The notes below the pieces were generated by a model. The model saw only the letters and a program-made list of their open reading frames with translations. It was not told the origin of the DNA and made no database searches. A stretch of 64,000 nucleotides of DNA, from positions 62,001 through 126,000 of the forward strand of contig JBDHSK010000007.1 of assembly GCA_039808025.1 (NCBI GenBank), written 5' to 3'. Shown one piece after another: positions 37,242 to 45,795 of the stretch (position 1 is the stretch's first letter; every line of letters starts with the position of its first letter). Both the position numbers and the translations under genes were made by a program. Source of the DNA: Sandaracinobacteroides sp039808025 (GTDB lineage Bacteria; Pseudomonadota; Alphaproteobacteria; Sphingomonadales; Sphingomonadaceae).

Positions 37242-37817
37242 TTATTCCGGCGCGTGGATGGCGGGTGGCAGGCGGGTTTCAGTCATCGCCATGCGCTCAG
37301 TGGCGCTCTGGCGCAAGGTGGCGCTGCCAGCGGCGATGTTGGCAGCCAGCTCGCGCTTCAGGGCTTCGACGGGTGGCGCCCACAGAAAGCCGAAGCTGAC
37401 GGTTCCCTCTTTTGATTCAATCACATGGTGCAGCCGGTGCGCCTGCACGATTCGCTTCATGTAGCGGCTGCGCGGCACATAGCCGGTGGGGATGCGGCGG
37501 TGGACGATGATGTCGTGGAAGCCGAAATAGATGGCGCCATAGGCGGTGATGCCGCTGGCCAGCCACACGAACAGGGTGCCGCCGCCGGCGCGGTCGCCGT
37601 ACCAGAACAGGGCGATGGCAACGGCTGCCCCCATTACCCCGAACCAGTCGTTCTTTTCGAACCAGCCGCTGCGCGGTTCGTGGTGCGACTTGTGCAGGAA
37701 CCATGCCCAGCCGTGCATCACATGCTTGTGGCCGTAGATGGCGATCACCTCCATGATGGCCACGGTCGCCACGAACAGCGGCAACCCGGCCCAGGGGGAG
37801 ATGTCGATGGCGCTCAA
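37242..37817 (-). CDS. crtZ: Beta-carotene hydroxylase (CrtZ type)
   Basis: 191 residues. A di-iron membrane hydroxylase with the histidine boxes HKHVMH (30-35), HKSHH (42-46), HDIIVH and HRLHH. It hydroxylates beta-ionone rings to make zeaxanthin-type carotenoids; products are typical of yellow or orange sphingomonads. The C-terminal 35 residues are an extension. ATG 37817 overlaps the stop of the TPR gene by 4 nt (ATGA). No other crt gene is in the window. Confidence 0.93.
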   Translation of the reverse strand: MSAIDISPWAGLPLFVATVAIMEVIAIYGHKHVMHGWAWFLHKSHHEPRSGWFEKNDWFGVMGAAVAIALFWYGDRAGGGTLFVWLASGITAYGAIYFGFHDIIVHRRIPTGYVPRSRYMKRIVQAHRLHHVIESKEGTVSFGFLWAPPVEALKRELAANIAAGSATLRQSATERMAMTETRLPPAIHAPE

Positions 37818-38590
37818 TCGGGCTTGCCCTGGGCAAGTGCCCTGGCAGCCAGATGGGCGGCCTCGGTGCCCGGCGCGGCTTTCGTCACCCGCTGCCAGAC
37901 CATGCGGGCGGCGGCTTCGTCGTGATTGGCGAGGGCGATGTTGCCCTGCTCGAACATGATGTCCGGGTCGCTGGGGGCCATGTCAGAGGCGCGGCTGATA
38001 TCGTGCGAGGCGCGCAGCATGTCGCCCTGGCGGCGGGCCAATGCAGCCGAGAGCATCCATGCCAGTGGCTCTTCGGGGTTCAGTTCGAGGGCCTTGTCGA
38101 GATCGGCGCGCGCTGCCGCGAGATCACCCAGATCCGTGTGTGCGCGGGCGCGGTCGATCAGCAGGGCGGCCCGACGTTCCGGTGCGGCGTTGGCGGCAGC
38201 CGTCAGGGCAGTGGTGAAATGGGCGAGCGCCCCCTTGCTGTCTCCGGCCAGAAAGGCGGCATTGCCGGCCTGTCCCCAGAAATCAGCGGTCATCGGGCTT
38301 TTGGCCCTTTCTGCCGCCTCGGCGGCCTTCACCAGCGTTTGCGCCGCCGCTGCATACTGGCCACGGTGCAACTGGGCGAGCGCCTGACAGTGGCGGGCCG
38401 GCAGTCCGCCGCCAAGGGCCTGCCATTCCACTGCGAACTGTTCCGCCTTTACGGCATCCGCTTCCAGCGCCTTGACGCAGCCTTCGTAACGCTGGCGGTC
38501 GAGCGATGGGTCGTAAGTTGCAGCTGTGGCGGGCAGGCCAAGGGTGGTGCCGGCAACGGCGGCCAGCAGCAGTGCAGAGAGGGTGCGCAT
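37814..38590 (-). CDS. Exported TPR protein upstream of crtZ
   Basis: 258 residues. The signal peptide MRTLSALLLAAVAGTTLGLPATAA precedes about four TPR-like units in 60-240 (e.g. ARAHTDLGDLAAARADLDKALELNPEEPLAWMLSAAL). It is translationally coupled to crtZ, so it may be envelope-linked or just co-expressed. No catalytic motif. The coupling to a carotenoid gene is unexplained. Confidence 0.8.
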   Translation of the reverse strand: MRTLSALLLAAVAGTTLGLPATAATYDPSLDRQRYEGCVKALEADAVKAEQFAVEWQALGGGLPARHCQALAQLHRGQYAAAAQTLVKAAEAAERAKSPMTADFWGQAGNAAFLAGDSKGALAHFTTALTAAANAAPERRAALLIDRARAHTDLGDLAAARADLDKALELNPEEPLAWMLSAALARRQGDMLRASHDISRASDMAPSDPDIMFEQGNIALANHDEAAARMVWQRVTKAAPGTEAAHLAARALAQGKPD

Positions 38591-38607
38591 GGGGCGGTTA
38601 TGCGCGC

Positions 38608-39366
38608 TTATGCCTTGCCCGGCAATGAAGCATCGAGGGCTTCCAGCGTGCGGATCAGCAGTTCAAGCTGGGCCGGCGACGACAGCCGATGGTCGCCGTT
38701 CTTGACGAGGGTGAGCGTGACATCATCACTTTCCAGCGCGGCCATCAGCCGCTGCGAGATTTCGGGGGGCACGGCTTCATCATGGGTGCCGTGCAGCAGC
38801 CGCACCGGGCAGAACAGCGGGATGGGGTTGTCGAGCAGCAGCGCCGACCCCGCATCTTCAAGGAAGGTGCGGCTGTAGCGATAGGGCGATTCGGCATAGG
38901 CCGAAGGGCGGGTGATGAAACCGAGCCGCTGCAGCCGGTCGGCGTCTTCGGGCTGAAGATCAAGGCCCCAGCCGGTGAAATCGGGAGCGGCGGCAATGCC
39001 GACCAGCGCCACCACCTGTTGCGGCCGGGCCAGCGCCATGTGCAGCATCACCCAGCCACCCATCGACGAGCCGACCAGCAGCAGCGGCCCCGGAGCCAGG
39101 GCATCGGCAACCGCCAGCGCATCATCAGCCCAGCGCCGGATGGAACCATCATCGAACGCCCCCTGAGACAGCCCGCAGCCACTGTAATCGAGAAGCAGGC
39201 AGGCACGGCCGGTTGCCACTGCATGGTCGAACAGCGCTTCGGCCTTGCTTCCCGACATGTCAGACATATAGCCGGGCAGGAACAGCCAGGTGGGGCCGCG
39301 CCCCGGCGTATGGCGGGCGGCAAGGCAAATGCCATCGCCCCGGTCGATCATTAACGGCTTGGTCAT
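38608..39366 (-). CDS. Alpha/beta-hydrolase (serine hydrolase)
   Basis: 252 residues. The catalytic triad is visible: Ser in GSSMGG, Asp in HGTHDEAVP and His in NGDHRLS. The oxyanion region is FLPGYMSDMSGSKA. Such small hydrolases act on esters or peptides in the cytosol, and this one resembles the peptidase/lysophospholipase-like group. ATG 39366 has AGGATAGC upstream. 17 nt separate it from the start of the TPR gene on the same strand. Confidence 0.8.
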   Translation of the reverse strand: MTKPLMIDRGDGICLAARHTPGRGPTWLFLPGYMSDMSGSKAEALFDHAVATGRACLLLDYSGCGLSQGAFDDGSIRRWADDALAVADALAPGPLLLVGSSMGGWVMLHMALARPQQVVALVGIAAAPDFTGWGLDLQPEDADRLQRLGFITRPSAYAESPYRYSRTFLEDAGSALLLDNPIPLFCPVRLLHGTHDEAVPPEISQRLMAALESDDVTLTLVKNGDHRLSSPAQLELLIRTLEALDASLPGKA

Positions 39367-39441
39367 CTGTGCTATCCTAGCCTGCTGTCGTTGACTTGCC
39401 AGCATGTTGGTTGTCAGGAACCCGAACGCAGGAGGATAGCG

Positions 39442-39756
39442 ATGAAGAGGCGGCTTTCATCATTTTCATCTCTGGTGGCGGGCGCGGCCGTTGCTTCGCT
39501 GGCCTGTTCCATTCCCTTCGCGCCGCTGGCCGCCAGGGAAAAGCCCCGCTGGGAATATGGCGGCCAGTATTACAACAGCTATCAGGCCTGCAAGGCGGCC
39601 CGAAAAAAGGCGGAAAAGAAAGGCGCGATCATTGGCGCCGTCGGGGGTGCTGCCACGGCGGCGCTGCTGGGCGGTAATGTCGGTGAGACGGCCCTTGCCT
39701 CAGGTGTTGGCGCGCTTGCTGGTTCGCAGATTGGCAAGGCCACCAAAAAATGCTGA
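39442..39756 (+). CDS. Glycine-zipper envelope protein
   Basis: 104 residues. A signal peptide (MKRRLSSFSSLVAGAAVASLACS) is followed by WEYGGQYYNSYQACKAARKKAEKKG. A 2TM glycine zipper GAIIGAVGGAATAALLGGNVGETALASGVGALAGSQIG ends the protein. ATG 39442 follows AGGAGG. It is the paralog of the next gene, with shared NSYQ/ASYEEC and zipper segments. Such proteins insert in or stabilise the outer membrane; no precise role is known. Confidence 0.75.
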   Translation: MKRRLSSFSSLVAGAAVASLACSIPFAPLAAREKPRWEYGGQYYNSYQACKAARKKAEKKGAIIGAVGGAATAALLGGNVGETALASGVGALAGSQIGKATKKC

Positions 39757-39767
39757 AGGAGGCGATC

Positions 39768-40055
39768 ATGATCAAGGCGGGAAAAATTGCAGCAACGCTG
39801 ATGCCGGCCATCGCGCTGCTGGCGGCCGGATGCGCCCAGAACCAGGGGGCCTATTCGTGGGGTGACCGCACCTATGCCTCGTACGAGGAATGTGTGGCGG
39901 CCAAACGGGCCCAGCAGCGCCGGCTGACGGTGGCGGGCGCCGTGGGTGGCGCTGCAACCGGGGCCATCGTTGGTGATAATCTGGGCGAAGCGGCACTGGC
40001 GGCCGGCGTCGGCGCTGCAGCCGGGGCGCTGATTGCCGGGTCCAAACGCTGCTGA
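39768..40055 (+). CDS. Glycine-zipper lipoprotein (paralog of the preceding gene)
   Basis: 95 residues. The signal peptide ends in the lipobox LLAAGC (Cys lipidated), followed by AQNQGAYSWGDRTYASYEECVAAKRAQQRR. The glycine zipper AGAVGGAATGAIVGDNLGEAALAAGVGAAAGALIAG follows. ATG 39768 has AAGGAGG and is 11 nt after the paralog's stop, so they form a two-gene operon. Outer-membrane inner-leaflet location is likely. Confidence 0.8.
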   Translation: MIKAGKIAATLMPAIALLAAGCAQNQGAYSWGDRTYASYEECVAAKRAQQRRLTVAGAVGGAATGAIVGDNLGEAALAAGVGAAAGALIAGSKRC

Positions 40056-40151
40056 TCCGCTGGCCGCTGATTTTCCCGGGCAGGGGATCTGCTGCCCTGG
40101 CCGGGACTTGGCCGGAAGTCGCTGATGCTGGCCGGAGGGTGGCGGATCTGC

Positions 40152-40964
40152 CTAGTGGGCCATCAGCAGCGGCACGTCGCTGGCGTGCAGCAGGCGACGG
40201 GTGACTCCTCCCAGCAGGAACTCCATCGCCCGGCTGCGGCCATAGCCGCCCATGACGATCAGGCCAGAACCCAGTTCGCGGGCCGTGCCGAGGATGGTGT
40301 CGGATGTCGAGCCGCCACCGGCAGTGCGTTCGTGCAGGTCGGCCTTGATGCCGTGGCGTGACAGATACGAAGCGACGGCGATCGGCGGGAAATCGCCGAT
40401 CCCGGGCGGGTCGATCGTCACTATGTCGACGCGCGACGCCCGTTGCAGCAGCGTCACCGAGCGTTTGACGGCGTGTGCCGCTTCGGCCGTTGCCTTCCAG
40501 GCGACGAGGATCGGCTTTTCCAGCGGCAGGCGGTTCATGGCGTGCGGCATGGCCAGCACCGGCGCATCGGCGCGGGTCACCACCGAAGCCAGCACGTTGG
40601 TCAGTTCCTTGTCGCTGCCGCCAAGGGTCAGGACGATGGCGTCAGCGAGAAGCGAGCGATCGACAAGGGTTGTTGCCGGTTCGCCCATGGCGTCGACGAA
40701 CCCGAAGGGCACGCCCTCTCCGGTCAGTCGTGCGCTCAGTTTGGCGCGTTCGTCTTCGGCGAACCTGGCTTCGTCTTCGATCAGTTGCACCACCATGGCG
40801 GCGCTTCCGGCGAACCCGGCGGCGTCAGCACCCAGAAAGGCGGGAACGCGGCGCGTTTGCAGGCATTCGAGATAGCCTTCGTTGAAACGGGCAAGGTCGA
40901 GGGCGGCCTGCAGGCGCGATTCGAAATGCGGGTCATCGCCGACATGGAGGAGAATCGATTTCAT
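40152..40964 (-). CDS. Tandem universal stress protein (UspA family)
   Basis: 270 residues holding two USP-like folds. The C-terminal one has the ATP-binding GSGLIVMGGYGRSRAMEFLLGGVTRRLL motif (GxxGxG with a downstream S/T region). The N-terminal one lacks the glycine loop. Cytosolic, probably binds ATP. It stands alone: 96 nt to the lipoprotein gene and 92 nt to fahA on the other side. Confidence 0.85.
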   Translation of the reverse strand: MKSILLHVGDDPHFESRLQAALDLARFNEGYLECLQTRRVPAFLGADAAGFAGSAAMVVQLIEDEARFAEDERAKLSARLTGEGVPFGFVDAMGEPATTLVDRSLLADAIVLTLGGSDKELTNVLASVVTRADAPVLAMPHAMNRLPLEKPILVAWKATAEAAHAVKRSVTLLQRASRVDIVTIDPPGIGDFPPIAVASYLSRHGIKADLHERTAGGGSTSDTILGTARELGSGLIVMGGYGRSRAMEFLLGGVTRRLLHASDVPLLMAH

Positions 40965-41056
40965 CGGACACGCTTTCCCAGAGGAATCCCAAGATCATCA
41001 AGAGATATAGTTGCAAACGCCTTGATGCACGTCAAACCCTGGTTGCGCCCTTTTGG

Positions 41057-42349
41057 TCAGCCAATGATCTCGCCCCGGCAGCTGCCAAAACCGATACTGC
41101 GGAAGCCCTGGCGCACGGCGGTGGCAGAGATGCGCAGCCTGTCGCCATCTTCGAGGAAGGTGCGGGTTTCGCCGTTGGGAAGGGTGATGGGCTGCTTGCC
41201 CCCCTTCGTGAGTTCCAGAAGCGACCCTTCCGAGCCGGGGGTGCTTCCGGAAATAGTGCCGGTGCCCAGCAGATCGCCGGCGCGCAGCGCACATCCCCCC
41301 GAGCTGTGGTGGGCAACCATCTGCGCCACCGTCCAATAGAGATGACTGCTGTGCGAGGCGGCAATCCGCACCTCGGAATCGCCGGCCCTGCGCATGGCCG
41401 TAGTCTCGATCCACACGCCAAGTTCCAGTGACAGGCCGCCATGCGCCTGATCGCTGCTGTCGTGCAGATAGGGCAGGGGCTGCGGTTCATCGGTACCGCG
41501 CGCCATCGCCGGAATGCGGAACGGCGCCAGCGCCTCGGGGGTGATGATGAAGGGGCTTACGGTGCTGAGGAAATTCTTGGCGAGAAACGGCCCCAGCGGC
41601 TGGTATTCCCAGCTCTGGATATCGCGGGCCGACCAGTCGTTCAGAAGGCAGTAGCCGGCGATATGATCGGCGGCATCGGCGATGGCGATCGGCTCGCCGA
41701 TGGCGTTGCCGTTGCCAATCCACACGCCCAGTTCCAGCTCGAGGTCGAGCCTGCGGGTAGGCCCGAACTGCGGCCCATCGGGCGAGGGCAACTGCCCGCT
41801 TGGGCGCACCACCGGGGTATCGGTAAGCACGACCGTGGAGGCGCGGCCATGATAGCCGATCGGCACATGGCGGTAATTGGGCAGCAGCGGGTTGTCGGGG
41901 CGGAACAGCCGGCCGACATTCAGGGCATGGTGAATGCCGGCATAGAAATCGGTGTAGTCACCCACTTCACACGGCAGGTGCAGATCGGCATTTGCCATCG
42001 GCACCAGAACCGGCCGGGCAGCCCCGGCCTTGTCGCTGTCGGTCAGCAATGCGAACAGCGCCTTGCGCAATTGGCGGCGCGGGGTTGCCCCCAGTGCCAG
42101 CAGTTCGTTCAGCCGGTCGTGACAGATATCGCTCAGCCAGTCGAGGCCGGGGAGCAGCCCGCGCTCAACGGCCGCCGCCACATCCACAAGGTGGTCGCCG
42201 ATGGCAACCCCCAGCCGCGGCGCTTCGGCACTGCTGGAAAACAGCGCCAGCGGCAGGTTCTGCACCGGAAACTCCGGGTGGTCGTCTGCTCCTTCCACCC
42301 AGCAGCGGGCTTGGGCATCGTGGGTTTCGTCGGTCGTCCAGTCGTTCAC
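41057..42349 (-). CDS. fahA: Fumarylacetoacetase
   Basis: 430 residues. The last enzyme of tyrosine/homogentisate breakdown, cleaving fumarylacetoacetate to fumarate and acetoacetate. N-terminal NLPLALFSS and the metal-site block DYTDFYAGIHHALNVGRLFRP are present, then GYHGRASTVVLTDTPVVRPSGQ, LDLELELGVWIGNGN and LLNDWSARDIQSWEYQPLGPFLAKNF. GTG 42349 is chosen because AAGGA lies 7 nt before it; GTG 42373 lacks such a site. Third gene of the hppD-hmgA-fahA operon. Confidence 0.95.
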   Translation of the reverse strand: MNDWTTDETHDAQARCWVEGADDHPEFPVQNLPLALFSSSAEAPRLGVAIGDHLVDVAAAVERGLLPGLDWLSDICHDRLNELLALGATPRRQLRKALFALLTDSDKAGAARPVLVPMANADLHLPCEVGDYTDFYAGIHHALNVGRLFRPDNPLLPNYRHVPIGYHGRASTVVLTDTPVVRPSGQLPSPDGPQFGPTRRLDLELELGVWIGNGNAIGEPIAIADAADHIAGYCLLNDWSARDIQSWEYQPLGPFLAKNFLSTVSPFIITPEALAPFRIPAMARGTDEPQPLPYLHDSSDQAHGGLSLELGVWIETTAMRRAGDSEVRIAASHSSHLYWTVAQMVAHHSSGGCALRAGDLLGTGTISGSTPGSEGSLLELTKGGKQPITLPNGETRTFLEDGDRLRISATAVRQGFRSIGFGSCRGEIIG

Positions 42350-42379
42350 GCCAATGTCCTTCCGCGATGCCACCGGCGG

Positions 42380-43651
42380 TTATCCGCCTCTGGTGAACCC
42401 CTGCCATACGGCATCATACTCTGCTTGCAACAGCGGTGTTTGCGCGCCCCAGCGGGTCAGGCGGTAGGGGCGCATGGTTTCAAACATGAAGGCAAGGCCG
42501 CCATCGAACTTTTCCGGCACCAGTTGCGCCTGTGTGGCCCGCTGGTGGGTGGTGACATCGGGGCCGTGGGCCGACATGCGGTTGTGCAGCGAGGCGCCAC
42601 CCGGAACGAAGCCTTCGGCCTTGGCGTCGTAGGTACCGCTGATCAGGCCCATGTATTCGCTCATGTAGTTGCGGTGGAACCACGGCGGCCGGAAGGTGTC
42701 TTCGCCAACCATCCAGCGCGGCGGGAAGATGGCGAAATCGCAGTTGGCGGTTCCCGGCAGCCCCGATGGCGAAGTCAGCACGGTGAAGATCGACGGGTCG
42801 GGGTGATCGAAGCTGACGGTGCCGATGACGTTGAAGCGGGCGAGATCATAGCGCCATGGCAGCAGGTTGCCGTGCCATGCCACCACGTCGAACGGCGAGT
42901 GGCTAAGCATGGTGCGCCACAGGCGGCCGCCCAGTTTCATCACCAGTTCGGTTTCGCGGTCGGGCTCGGTTTCCGCGTGCGGGGTTTCGAAATCGCGGGC
43001 GGCCGCAAGCCCGTTGGCGCCGATCGGCCCCAGATCAGGCAGAATGAACATGGCGCCATGGTTTTCCAGGCAATAGCCTCGCGATGGCCCATCGACATCG
43101 ACGCGAAAGCGCAACCCGCGCGGGATGAGGGCGATATGGCCGGGCGGCACCTCCATGCGGCCGGTTTCCGTCATGACCTGCAACGTGCCCTGCTGGGGCA
43201 CCAGCAGCAGTTCGCCGTCGCCAGTCAGCATCGCCCGCCCGGTCATCGGCGTGTCGCAGGTGTACAGATGCACGGCAATGCCGGTGCCCTCGTCGACGCT
43301 GCCGTTGCCCGCTACGGTTTGCAGGCCATCGAGGAAATCCGTGTTTTGGGCGATGGCCGGGGCATTCCAGCGCAGGCGGTTGGGGGTGAGCAGACCGTCG
43401 GCAAAGGGCAGAAGGCCGGGATGATCGAGCGGTGTGAAAGCCGGATGATCGGCCGCCGGACACCGGCGGTAGAACCAGCTGCGGCGGTTCTGGTGGCGGG
43501 GCATGGTGAAGGCGGTGCCCGAGAACTGCTCGGCATAAAGGCCAAACGCCGGGCGCTGCGGGGAATTGCGCCCCACCGGCAGAGCGCCCGCCACGCTTTC
43601 CGACTGATGCTCGCCGCCGAAGCCGGTGATCGGCGCAGGGCCGGCGCTCAT
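42380..43651 (-). CDS. hmgA: Homogentisate 1,2-dioxygenase
   Basis: 423 residues. A cupin-type Fe(II) ring-cleaving enzyme converting homogentisate to maleylacetoacetate. The start GFGGEHQSESVAGALPVGRNSPQ and the iron-site region NCDFAIFPPRWMVGEDTFRPPWFHRNYMSEYMGL (His/Glu/His ligands) are diagnostic. GGASLHNRMSAHGPD closes the active site. ATG 43651 overlaps the hppD stop (ATGA). A maleylacetoacetate isomerase gene is missing from this cluster and must lie elsewhere. Confidence 0.96.
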   Translation of the reverse strand: MSAGPAPITGFGGEHQSESVAGALPVGRNSPQRPAFGLYAEQFSGTAFTMPRHQNRRSWFYRRCPAADHPAFTPLDHPGLLPFADGLLTPNRLRWNAPAIAQNTDFLDGLQTVAGNGSVDEGTGIAVHLYTCDTPMTGRAMLTGDGELLLVPQQGTLQVMTETGRMEVPPGHIALIPRGLRFRVDVDGPSRGYCLENHGAMFILPDLGPIGANGLAAARDFETPHAETEPDRETELVMKLGGRLWRTMLSHSPFDVVAWHGNLLPWRYDLARFNVIGTVSFDHPDPSIFTVLTSPSGLPGTANCDFAIFPPRWMVGEDTFRPPWFHRNYMSEYMGLISGTYDAKAEGFVPGGASLHNRMSAHGPDVTTHQRATQAQLVPEKFDGGLAFMFETMRPYRLTRWGAQTPLLQAEYDAVWQGFTRGG

Positions 43652-44751
43652 GAACGCAGCCCCGAGGGGATGACCCCGCGCCGGATCTGGTCGAGTTCGA
43701 GGCTTTCGAACAGCGCCTTGAAATTGCCCTCGCCAAAGCCGTCGTTGCCTTCGCGCTGGATGATCTCGAAGAAGATCGGGCCGATCATGTTTTCGGTGAA
43801 GATCTGCAACAGGATGCCGCCACCGGTTTCGGGGGCGCCGTCGATCAGGATGCGGCGCTTGCGCATTTCCTCGACATCATGGCCGTGACCGGGCAGACGC
43901 TTGTCGATCAGGTCGAAATAAGTGTCGGGGCTGTCCTGGAAATGGATTCCGTTGGCCTTCAGCTTGTCGACGGTTGTGAAGATATTATCGGTCGCCAGGG
44001 CGATGTGCTGGATGCCCTCGCCGTTATAGGCCTTCAGGAACTCCTCGATCTGGCTGTGTTCATCCTGGCTTTCATTCAGCGGGATGCGGATCTTGTTGTC
44101 GGGTGCCGTCATCGCCTTCGAGAACAGGCCGGTCTGCTGGCCGGTGATATCGAAATAGCGGATCTCGCGGAATCCGAAGATGCGTTCATAGTAATCGGCC
44201 CACTGTTTCATGTGGCCGCGCGCCACATTGTGGGTGAGATGGTCGAGCGTGTGCAGCCCGACGCTGTGGTCGTTGCGGCCGGCGCCCGGCACCGCCACGA
44301 AATCGACATCATAGATCTCGGCCGCGCCGTACCGGTCGACCAGATAGAGGTTGGCGCCGCCGATTCCCTTGATGGCCGGGATATTCAGCTCCATCGGCCC
44401 CACTTTGCCGGTCACCGGCTCGGCGCCGCGCTTCACGGCTTCGGCAAGGGCCGCCGCCGCATCCTTCACCCGGAAGGCCATGGCGTTGGCCGAGGGCCCG
44501 CGCAGCGCCCGGAACTGCGCCACCTGGCCTTCGGTGTCGAAGTTCAGAAGGAAGTTGATGTCACCCTGGGTATAGCGACGCACGTTCTTCGAACGATGGG
44601 TCGAGACATGGGTGAAGCCCAGCGCCTCGAACAGCTTGCCCAGCGCCTCTGGGTCGGGCGAGGTGAACTCGACGAATTCAAAGCCGTCGAGGCCCATGAA
44701 ATTGCTGTGGTCGGGGGTGGTGGATGCGTCGTTGGCGGCAGATGACATCAT
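43648..44751 (-). CDS. hppD: 4-hydroxyphenylpyruvate dioxygenase
   Basis: 367 residues, VOC-fold Fe(II) enzyme making homogentisate. Iron ligands are expected at HTLDHLTHNV, GIQHIALATDNIF and the C-terminal FTENMIGPIFFEIIQREGNDGFGEGNFKALFESLE. ATG 44751 is preceded by AAGGAGAGTT. It leads the homogentisate operon. The 30-nt gap to marR holds an inverted repeat (44771-44786) that reaches the marR stop, so hppD is either co-transcribed with marR or driven by a promoter inside it. Confidence 0.96.
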   Translation of the reverse strand: MMSSAANDASTTPDHSNFMGLDGFEFVEFTSPDPEALGKLFEALGFTHVSTHRSKNVRRYTQGDINFLLNFDTEGQVAQFRALRGPSANAMAFRVKDAAAALAEAVKRGAEPVTGKVGPMELNIPAIKGIGGANLYLVDRYGAAEIYDVDFVAVPGAGRNDHSVGLHTLDHLTHNVARGHMKQWADYYERIFGFREIRYFDITGQQTGLFSKAMTAPDNKIRIPLNESQDEHSQIEEFLKAYNGEGIQHIALATDNIFTTVDKLKANGIHFQDSPDTYFDLIDKRLPGHGHDVEEMRKRRILIDGAPETGGGILLQIFTENMIGPIFFEIIQREGNDGFGEGNFKALFESLELDQIRRGVIPSGLRS

Positions 44752-44770
44752 AACTCTCCTTCCCGACATA

Positions 44771-44786
44771 TGTAACACCGGTTACA
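44771..44786. promoter_or_regulatory. Candidate operator between marR and hppD
   Basis: TGTAAC-ACCG-GTTACA, perfect 6-bp arms with a 4-nt centre. It spans the marR stop and lies 20-35 nt before the hppD start. Size and symmetry fit a dimeric winged-helix regulator site. Assignment to the adjacent MarR protein is inference. Confidence 0.45.
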
Positions 44787-45216
44787 GATTCGCGCAATAT
44801 TCTAACCGCTCGAGCAGTGACAGAAGTTGATCGCGTTCGGCCCGGGAAAAGCCGAGCAGAAGCTGTTCCTCCATGGCCAGTGCCAAAGGCGCGATTTCGG
44901 CGTGCAGGGCCTTGCCGGCGGCTGTCAGCGATACTTGCAGGGTACGGCGATCGCCGGCGGTGGTGCGCGCGAGGATTCCGCGTGCAACCAAGGCCGTGGC
45001 CGCGCGCGAGATGGTCATGCGGTCCATCTGGGTGGCGGCCGCCAGGGCGGCCTGGGTGGCTGATTCGTGCCCGGCCACCACTGCGATCACCCGCCATTCC
45101 GGAACCGTCAGCCCGAAGCGGGTGCGATAGGTTTCGGCAATGCGGCCCGACACGGCGTTCGAGACCACCGACAGGCGGTAGGGGAGGAACTGCGAGAGAA
45201 CGAGCGGATTACCCAT
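44782..45216 (-). CDS. MarR-family transcriptional regulator
   Basis: 144 residues. The winged helix-turn-helix is clear: ESATQAALAAATQMDRMTISRAATALVARGILARTTAGDRRTLQVSLTAAGKALH, then a dimerisation helix. The N-terminus has LSQFLPYRLSVVSNAVSGRIAETY. ATG 45216 is taken; an upstream ATG at 45249 adds an unlikely Cys/Arg stretch. Its place directly before hppD suggests it controls tyrosine catabolism, possibly by sensing homogentisate or a precursor. Divergent from the cytochrome c gene. Confidence 0.88.
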   Translation of the reverse strand: MGNPLVLSQFLPYRLSVVSNAVSGRIAETYRTRFGLTVPEWRVIAVVAGHESATQAALAAATQMDRMTISRAATALVARGILARTTAGDRRTLQVSLTAAGKALHAEIAPLALAMEEQLLLGFSRAERDQLLSLLERLEYCANL

Positions 45217-45331
45217 GCGACAAAAAATCCTAGCTGAAAGCGGAATCAAAGCAATTGCATCGCTGACCGGACAGGTTCAGATTCAGGGACATCAAGGGAT
45301 AGCCCGAGTCCGGACCGGAAAGGAATTGCAA

Positions 45332-45697
45332 ATGCTTCGTACGGCTGCACTGGTTGCCTCCCTCGCCGTGATCGCCCTGCCTGCCCATGCGGCCGGCGAT
45401 CCGGTGGCGGGCAAGAAGGTTTTCGCGAAATGCGCTGCCTGCCACAGCATCAAGCGCGGGGAAAACCGCATTGGCCCATCACTTGCCGGTGTGGTGGGAC
45501 GTCAGATCGCCACCGCGCCCAAGTTCAACTATTCACCGGCCATGAAAAAGCTGAACTTCAAGTGGGACAATGCAAGGCTGCACCAATATATTGAAAAGCC
45601 CATGAAATATATACCGGGGAACCGCATGGCCTTTGCCGGGGTTCCCAAGCCCGCCGACCGCGACAATCTGATCGCCTATCTTGATACCCTGAAATGA
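45332..45697 (+). CDS. Periplasmic class I c-type cytochrome
   Basis: 121 residues. The signal peptide MLRTAALVASLAVIALPAHA is followed by a single heme site CAACH in KKVFAKCAACHSIKRGENRIGPSL. The distal Met ligand is in YIPGNRMAFAGV. This is the c2/c550-like soluble electron carrier that could feed the aa3 oxidase. ATG 45332 has AAAGGA 8 nt upstream. It ends before a stem-loop at 45713. Confidence 0.93.
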   Translation: MLRTAALVASLAVIALPAHAAGDPVAGKKVFAKCAACHSIKRGENRIGPSLAGVVGRQIATAPKFNYSPAMKKLNFKWDNARLHQYIEKPMKYIPGNRMAFAGVPKPADRDNLIAYLDTLK

Positions 45698-45712
45698 GCT
45701 GAAATGGCCGGG

Positions 45713-45736
45713 GTGGCAGCCCGGAGGGGCTGCCAC
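45713..45736 (+). terminator. Stem-loop after the cytochrome c gene
   Basis: GTGGCAGCC / GGCTGCCAC, a 9-bp perfect stem with a CGGAGG loop, 15 nt after the stop. No U-run follows, so it may act with Rho or protect the 3' end. Confidence 0.5.
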
Positions 45737-45795
45737 GGGAGGTTGCGGGCATGTTGGCGCTTGCTCCGGCTTCACCGGTTGGATAGGCAGCGGCC

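Noticed and set aside
41441..43888. 815-residue plus-strand frame
   Set aside because: Antisense to fahA and hmgA, whose sequences are unmistakable.
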